From contig JAIWNO010000063.1 of the NCBI GenBank assembly GCA_020216785.1, forward strand, positions 1 through 10,000: a stretch of 10,000 nt of DNA, given 5' to 3'. Each line of letters starts with the position of its first letter. Within the stretch, counting starts at the first letter, position 1. This document shows positions 5,906-10,000 of the stretch, piece after piece. The DNA is from Desulfomonile sp. (GTDB lineage Bacteria > Desulfobacterota > Desulfomonilia > Desulfomonilales > Desulfomonilaceae). Both the position numbers and the translations under genes were made by a program. A model generated the notes under the pieces. That model saw only the letters and a list, made by a program, of their open reading frames with translations, ran no database searches and had not been told where the DNA came from.

Positions 5906-5935
5906 ACTACACATCGCACAGCTGCGTACGCGACA

Positions 5936-7366
5936 TCAATTCCGCAGAACCCCCATCTGCCGCTCCAGGGTGGCCTGATCCAGTCGATAGTCGATCAGCG
6001 ATTCGTAATAATCCCCAAGGGACTGGTGGAGCTGCCGCTCCGCGTCCAACACTTCAGTGTAGGTGGAAAGCATCGCGTTGTATCGCTCCTTGGCAACCCG
6101 GAAGGCTTCCCGTCGATATTCCACGGCCTTGCGATTCTGGGTGATGTCGCTCTCGGTGCGCTTCATCTTCCGATAGGCCCGGCTTACATCCCTGAAGACG
6201 GTGTCCACAAGCTGCTCTTGCTCCGTCCACGCGCGGGCGGCAACAGCGCGGCGCTCCTGGAGCGTCTCACGATTTCGGAACATGTCGAAGTTCCATTGGA
6301 CTGCGCCGGTGATTGACCACTCGTTGATTCCCTCCTGGTCGAGCACATTCCAATCGTCGTTCTGACGAGTCCCGCGGACTTCAAGATATACAGAAGGCCA
6401 GAGAGCGCCCTTTGCAGCCTCGGCTACCGCCACCGCTTGCTGGGCTGAGATATTCGCCTGACGCAATTCCAAACGGTTAGCCGCCGCTAGAGTGAAGATC
6501 TCAGGGACCCGGTACGGCGCGGGACGGAATTCGTAGTCTTGAACAACGTCAATCTGTGTGTCCAGGGGCAACCGCATGAGATAATTGAGCTGCTCGCGGC
6601 CATCGTCGATCTGCACCTGGGACTGAGTCACCCGTTTCCTGGCTTCGGAGAGTTGACCCTCAACCGAAAGCACATCCAGCTTCGGCAACTGCTTGGCGTC
6701 ATAGAAGGCCTGGGCCCTATTGCGCAGGGCCTCCAGAGCCATAACTGACTGTTTGGCCACTTCAAGGAGCTTTTGTCCCCGCATCATGCCATAGTACGCC
6801 TCATATACCTCCAAGGTTAAGTCCTGGCGATCGACCTCCACCTGAATGGCGGCGAAGTCTACCCCGAGCCGAGCATACTTGTATTGATTAAGTATTCTCC
6901 CTGCGGTGAACACCGGCTGTGTCAGCGCCGCGGTGAGCGTAAACATCCGGAAGGGATCAATACGATAGGGATAGTCGCTGAACACCGCGGACTCAAAGAA
7001 TCCTCCCTCTTTGACAAGCGACAGGCCACGACGGGCGTCGTGCGCACGAGAGAAATTGTAAATAGCGCCCGGGTCCTCGTACTTCGATGCACGGGCAACA
7101 TACTGAATATCAAACCTGGGGAAGAAATCCGAGTATGCTGATCGACGCTGGCTTTCCCGTTCCCTCAAGGTCAGGTCGGCCGTTATCATGCGGCGATTGC
7201 GATCCAAGGTGATGGCAATTGCTTGAAAAAGCGTGAGTTTTCTACCTTCGATCCCAAGGATTCGGGCAGGAGGGTCTCCCTCGGGACCACATCGAGGCGG
7301 TTGAGCGAGCGCCTCCGCGAATGCAAGACTCAGGACGAGCAAACACGCCGCAAACCCGCACCACAT
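5936..7366 (-). CDS. TolC-family outer membrane efflux protein
   Basis: From the ATG at 7366 the protein has 476 residues, normal for the OEP/TolC family, and begins with a signal-like stretch ending in AEALA-QPP near residue 21. The first OEP half starts at LTLFQAIAITLDRNR (about 44-58), with YSDFFPRFDI and the LTQPVFTAGRILNQY motif (about 148-162). The second half includes NISAQQAVAVAEAAKGALWPSVYLEV and ends with YNAMLSTYTEVLDAERQLHQSLGDYYESLIDY, the standard family ending. Long heptad-rich helices fit the periplasmic tunnel. TolC proteins form trimeric channels joined to an adaptor and an inner membrane pump. The adaptor and RND pump genes lie divergently just upstream, so this is probably their channel. 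The start is uncertain: the frame is open upstream to ATG 7450 and GTG 7519, and no start has a strong ribosome site. The 7519 start would nearly coincide with the predicted transcript start. Confidence 0.9.
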   Translation of the reverse strand: MWCGFAACLLVLSLAFAEALAQPPRCGPEGDPPARILGIEGRKLTLFQAIAITLDRNRRMITADLTLRERESQRRSAYSDFFPRFDIQYVARASKYEDPGAIYNFSRAHDARRGLSLVKEGGFFESAVFSDYPYRIDPFRMFTLTAALTQPVFTAGRILNQYKYARLGVDFAAIQVEVDRQDLTLEVYEAYYGMMRGQKLLEVAKQSVMALEALRNRAQAFYDAKQLPKLDVLSVEGQLSEARKRVTQSQVQIDDGREQLNYLMRLPLDTQIDVVQDYEFRPAPYRVPEIFTLAAANRLELRQANISAQQAVAVAEAAKGALWPSVYLEVRGTRQNDDWNVLDQEGINEWSITGAVQWNFDMFRNRETLQERRAVAARAWTEQEQLVDTVFRDVSRAYRKMKRTESDITQNRKAVEYRREAFRVAKERYNAMLSTYTEVLDAERQLHQSLGDYYESLIDYRLDQATLERQMGVLRN

Positions 7367-7535
7367 TCCGGTGTATGCTCGGCATTCGTCGGCCCGCAGA
7401 GGAAACCGCCTCTCACTGAACAGTGTCACGAGAAAAACATACCCCCTCATACCCGCTGCTTGTCGCGCGGCACACCCAACAACCGGCCATGAAAGCACAA
7501 GAGCACCGGTCTCCAGCACGGAAAAAACCTGACAG

Positions 7536-7564
7536 AGTCTAACGAACGGATTTGCCTATGTCAA
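7536..7564 (-). promoter_or_regulatory. Candidate sigma70 promoter of the TolC-family gene
   Basis: On the minus strand a consensus TTGACA (7559-7564) is followed after exactly 17 bases by TAGACT (7536-7541, four of six matches). Transcription would begin near 7529. This leaves only about 10 bases before the GTG at 7519 and so favours a translation start at 7450 or 7366. Confidence 0.55.
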
Positions 7565-7608
7565 CGCCCATTTTTAGCTTCATCCGAACGTAATCCACGA
7601 GAGCTCAG

Positions 7609-7625
7609 CCAACGAAGCTTGTTGG
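7609..7625. promoter_or_regulatory. Operator-like near-palindrome in the efflux divergent region
   Basis: CCAACGAAGCTTGTTGG reads as a palindrome built on CCAAC-AAGCTT-GTTGG with one extra G. It sits about 45 bases upstream of the -35 box of the TolC-family promoter, between divergent efflux genes. This is a common place for a TetR- or MarR-type operator, but no regulator is in view. Confidence 0.25.
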
Positions 7626-7863
7626 GCGTGCGCTCAGGAACAGATGGGAAACGATTGCCTGATCGGCCGTTGCAACTTGCTCTTTGATCGTTTGTTTGGT
7701 ATCGTCGATGCATTTTGAAGGCAAGGTGCCGCCAACCTGTTTTCAGGCTTGGGACGATGGTCACTTCATTGAGGATTCCGGGGGTTGATCCTGGCCGCAA
7801 GCGCCTTCTCCCTCCCTTTTAGTTCGTGGAACCGGCGACCGATCCGTCTTCACTCTTCTTGGC

Positions 7864-7869
7864 AGGGGA
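7864..7869 (+). promoter_or_regulatory. Ribosome binding site fixing the adaptor start at 7874
   Basis: AGGGGA ends four bases before the ATG at 7874. The frame is open upstream to a GTG at 7826, but that start has no such site and would bury the signal peptide behind 16 extra residues. Confidence 0.6.
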
Positions 7870-7873
7870 AAGC

Positions 7874-8968
7874 ATGAACAGACCTGCGCTGGTATACCGG
7901 CTCGTAGCGGCGGCTGTCGCCGCCGTCGGGGCACTCGCTTTTGTCGCCCATGCGACGCTGTCGGAGGCAGCCGAAGCTATCAAAGTCAAAGGCGTTCGCG
8001 TTGGCAAAGCCGATAAAGACCTCGTGTCCGGCATGGGATCACTCAAGTGCCGTCAGGCCGTGGATTTGGGCTTCGAGATGACGGGCGTAATCTTTGATCT
8101 CCCGGTCAAGGAGGGAGAGCGGGTCGCCAAGAACCAACTACTTGCCAAACTGGATCAGAGACAGGTTGATCTCGAGATGGAGGTCCGCAAAGCCAAGCTT
8201 AAGACCGCCGTGGCCCAACTCGACCTGGCGCGGGCCGAACATGCCAAGAAAGAAGAGCTTTACCAGAAGGAAGCCATCTCTGAGTCCGAACTCATGCGGT
8301 CCGCTTTCGAAGTCCAGAAGGCTGAGGCAGAACTCGAATCCGCCAAGAAGGAAGTCGAGTCGGCGAGTGGTCGCAAGGAGCAGATGACCCTTCGTGCGCC
8401 TACTCCCGGGATTGTGGCCAAGATCTATCTCAAGGAAGGCGAGGTGGTGAATCCTCAATCCTATAAAGTGCTTCGCCTCATATATTGCAGCGAGATCGAC
8501 GCAGAGATCAATCTTGGGGAAAAGCTCTACCCTATGATCGGTCCGGGCCAAAGCGTTAACGTGGTGGTGGATGCGCTTGGCGGCCGCAAGTTCACAGGCA
8601 CGGTCCAAACAATCAGCAGCGAAATTAATCCGGCAAACCGTACGTTTACTGCTACGGTAGGAATCCCCAACCCGGACCACATTCTCCGCCCGGGCATGTT
8701 CGTACGGGCGGAAATCGACGTAGGGCAAGCAGGCGGACCTGTATCGGTGCCCGTATCAGCGCTCCTTGCCACCGTCGATGGGGAAGATTCGGTGTTCGTG
8801 GTTAGGGACGGCGTTGCGCTTCGCAGAAAAGTCAGGATCGGTCGCCGCGATCAGCAGCGCGTAGAAATCCTCTCAGGTCTGCAGGCGGGCGATGTGGTTA
8901 TCGTCGAAGGACAGGACAAAGTCTCTGACTTGGCGGACGTGTCAGTAACTATCGTCGGTCAGGAGTGA
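7874..8968 (+). CDS. RND efflux periplasmic adaptor (membrane fusion protein, HlyD/AcrA type)
   Basis: The 364-residue protein has a basic N-terminus and hydrophobic segment (about 8-26) that acts as signal or membrane anchor. No lipobox cysteine is seen. The modules are in the usual mirror order. The first lipoyl half is at about 63-95 (GFEMTGVIFDLPVKEGERVAKNQLLAKLD). A Lys/Glu-rich coiled-coil hairpin spans about 96-170. The second lipoyl half is TLRAPTPGIVAKIYLKEGEVV (about 172-192). A beta-barrel runs about 205-285 with RTFTATVGIPNPDHILRPGMFVRAEI, and a membrane-proximal part follows from about 290 (VPVSALLATVDGEDSVFVV, LSGLQAGDVVIVEG). The coiled coil is short, about 35 residues per arm. 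The protein would link the RND pump encoded 21 bases downstream to the TolC-family channel encoded divergently upstream. The substrate is not readable from sequence. Confidence 0.93.
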   Translation: MNRPALVYRLVAAAVAAVGALAFVAHATLSEAAEAIKVKGVRVGKADKDLVSGMGSLKCRQAVDLGFEMTGVIFDLPVKEGERVAKNQLLAKLDQRQVDLEMEVRKAKLKTAVAQLDLARAEHAKKEELYQKEAISESELMRSAFEVQKAEAELESAKKEVESASGRKEQMTLRAPTPGIVAKIYLKEGEVVNPQSYKVLRLIYCSEIDAEINLGEKLYPMIGPGQSVNVVVDALGGRKFTGTVQTISSEINPANRTFTATVGIPNPDHILRPGMFVRAEIDVGQAGGPVSVPVSALLATVDGEDSVFVVRDGVALRRKVRIGRRDQQRVEILSGLQAGDVVIVEGQDKVSDLADVSVTIVGQE

Positions 8969-8989
8969 CAACAACTCAAGGATGGACGA

Positions 8990-10000
8990 ATGTCCTGGGC
9001 CTATCGACATCCGGTCGCGATCGTTTCCTTGTTCACCATTCTCGTCCTCGGGGGACTCCTCTCGTTGCCGCTGCTGCCGGTGGAGCTGCTACCGAGCCTC
9101 GCCTACCCTACCCTCGTCGTGCGCACGACCTTCGGCGATGCAGCGCCTGAGGAAGTGGAAAACCTGATCACCCGCCCTGTGGAGTCGGCACTGGGTGGCG
9201 TCACCGGGTTGCGTTCCATGACATCCGCGTCCACTGAAGGCATCTCACTGGTGACACTCAGGTTTGACTGGGGCACTAATATGAGTCTCGCTGCTGCGGA
9301 GGTGCGCGAAAAGCTTGACACAATCACTGAGCAGCTTCCACGTGACGTGAAACCCCCTCTCGTTTCCCATTATGATCCCGCCGATGAACCGGTGGTGACT
9401 CTGGCCGTTGTCGGTGATGATCCACCGGAGGTGCTCCGCCGTCGAGCCGAAACGGTCACAAAGCCCGACCTGGAAACCGTTGCAGGGGTCGCCGCGGTGC
9501 GGATTTCGGGCGGTAGCGTACCCGAGATCCAGGTACTTGTTGACCGTGCACGACTCGCTGCGCATGCACTTGATCTTTCAACTGTGGTGGAGCGTATCGC
9601 AGCCGCCAACATCAACTTTCCGGGCGGCAAGATCGTGACTGGCGGAATGGATCTACCGCTCCGGACAGTGGGCCGCTTTCGCGATCTCGACCAGATCCGG
9701 AGACTCCCCGTGGGGCATAGTCCCACAGCGGGCACAGTGCGCATTGAAGATATCGCGGAGGTTCGCGAATCAACAGCGGACAAGACCAGTCTCAGTCGTT
9801 ACAATGGCCGCTCTTCGGTGTTGCTTTCCATCATCAAGGAGCCTGCTGCAAATATTGTAGAGGTCTCACACAGGGTGCGCGAGAGGACCGAAAGCATCCA
9901 ACGATCGCTGCCTGAGAGTACCCGGCTATTCGTCGCAGATGACCAAGGGCCTTTCATTAAGCAGGCTCTCAAAGATCTACGAACCGACGTGCTCTGGGGC
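8990..10000 (+). CDS. RND efflux pump permease, N-terminal part (runs off window)
   Basis: The frame is open from ATG 8990 to the last base, giving 337 residues of what is normally a protein of about 1,000 or more. AGGA at 8979-8982 lies seven bases before the ATG. The start matches the HAE1/AcrB superfamily: a short cytoplasmic MSWAYRHP, then TM1 (about 9-29). The porter domain follows with FGDAAPEEVENLITRPVESALGGVTGLRSMTSASTEG in the usual place (about 48-84) and FDWGTNMSLAAAEVREKLD after it. The end of the visible part (FIKQALKDLRTDVLWG) corresponds to the stretch leading into TM2. The proton-relay residues of TM4 and TM10 lie outside the window. Drug/solvent-type (HAE1) membership is more likely than the metal type, as the CzcA-type signatures are not seen. 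It is translated 21 bases after the adaptor gene, clearly an operon. Confidence 0.93.
   Translation, partial: MSWAYRHPVAIVSLFTILVLGGLLSLPLLPVELLPSLAYPTLVVRTTFGDAAPEEVENLITRPVESALGGVTGLRSMTSASTEGISLVTLRFDWGTNMSLAAAEVREKLDTITEQLPRDVKPPLVSHYDPADEPVVTLAVVGDDPPEVLRRRAETVTKPDLETVAGVAAVRISGGSVPEIQVLVDRARLAAHALDLSTVVERIAAANINFPGGKIVTGGMDLPLRTVGRFRDLDQIRRLPVGHSPTAGTVRIEDIAEVRESTADKTSLSRYNGRSSVLLSIIKEPAANIVEVSHRVRERTESIQRSLPESTRLFVADDQGPFIKQALKDLRTDVLWG

Larger units (their letters stand above)
5471..5935. other. Convergent intergenic region with several stem-loops
   Basis: These 465 bases lie between the stops of the TPR gene and the TolC-family gene. I see no believable gene: the long plus-strand frame that crosses it is the shadow of the TPR gene running on and has no domain. 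It contains inverted repeats at 5486-5524, 5594-5614, 5647-5677, 5768-5785 and 5870-5905. None has a classical T-run. The region may terminate both genes or be a relic of a small repeat element. Confidence 0.6.
7367..7873. other. Divergent region between TolC-family gene and RND adaptor gene
   Basis: The part nearest the TolC-family gene (to 7519) may still be coding if a more upstream start is used. Beyond it, a strong minus-strand promoter lies at 7536-7564. A near-palindrome lies at 7609-7625 and a small stem-loop CCAACCTG-TTTT-CAGGCTTGG at 7732-7752. On the plus strand only a weak pair, TTGCTC and TATCGT 17 bases apart, was found near 7679-7707. No regulator gene or RNA gene is visible. 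Confidence 0.55.

Noticed and set aside
5232..5978. Plus-strand open frame of 248 codons from inside the TPR gene into the TolC-family gene
   Set aside because: It is out of frame with the TPR gene, rich in Arg/Pro/Ser as expected of a shadow frame, and overlaps the end of a well-supported opposite gene.
8138..8728. Minus-strand open frame of 196 codons opposite the adaptor gene
   Set aside because: It is antisense to a textbook membrane fusion protein and has no domain of its own.

Overview
The window carries a Gram-negative bacterial chromosome segment. The evidence is a TolC-type outer membrane protein, an RND pump with its periplasmic adaptor, several Sec signal peptides and a fructose/Ntr-type PTS IIA tail. 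Base composition is moderately GC-rich by eye. The mix of families would suit a deltaproteobacterial (Desulfobacterota-like) genome, but that is a weak inference and no marker gene is present. There are no RNA genes, transposons, phage genes or CRISPR arrays. Coding density is ordinary, with three gene-free stretches of roughly 460 to 510 bases.

Layout. Positions 1-144 are the 3' end of a plus-strand PTS IIA-like gene. It converges on a minus-strand SpoIIAA-like (STAS/SEC14-type) protein at 340-702, which has its own good sigma70-type promoter. Next on the minus strand are an LD-carboxypeptidase (955-1908), followed by a clear intrinsic terminator, and a very tyrosine-rich secreted HExxH protein (2045-2947). 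A 490-base divergent intergenic region with two candidate promoters, inverted repeats and a direct repeat separates it from a plus-strand pair: an FtsX/MacB-type permease (3438-4637) and an exported TPR protein (4673-5470). A 465-base convergent region with several stem-loops follows.

The right part is a tripartite efflux locus. A minus-strand TolC-family protein (5936 to about 7366) is transcribed away from a plus-strand adaptor (7874-8968) and an RND pump (8990 to the window edge, truncated). Together these would form an inner membrane pump, periplasmic adaptor and outer membrane channel. The substrate cannot be read from sequence, and no regulator lies in the window.

Most genes belong to known families. 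The least ordinary items are the tyrosine-rich exported gluzincin-like protein, the FtsX-type permease paired with a TPR protein and no visible ATPase, and the structured leader between them. I see no convincing new defence or mobile system here.
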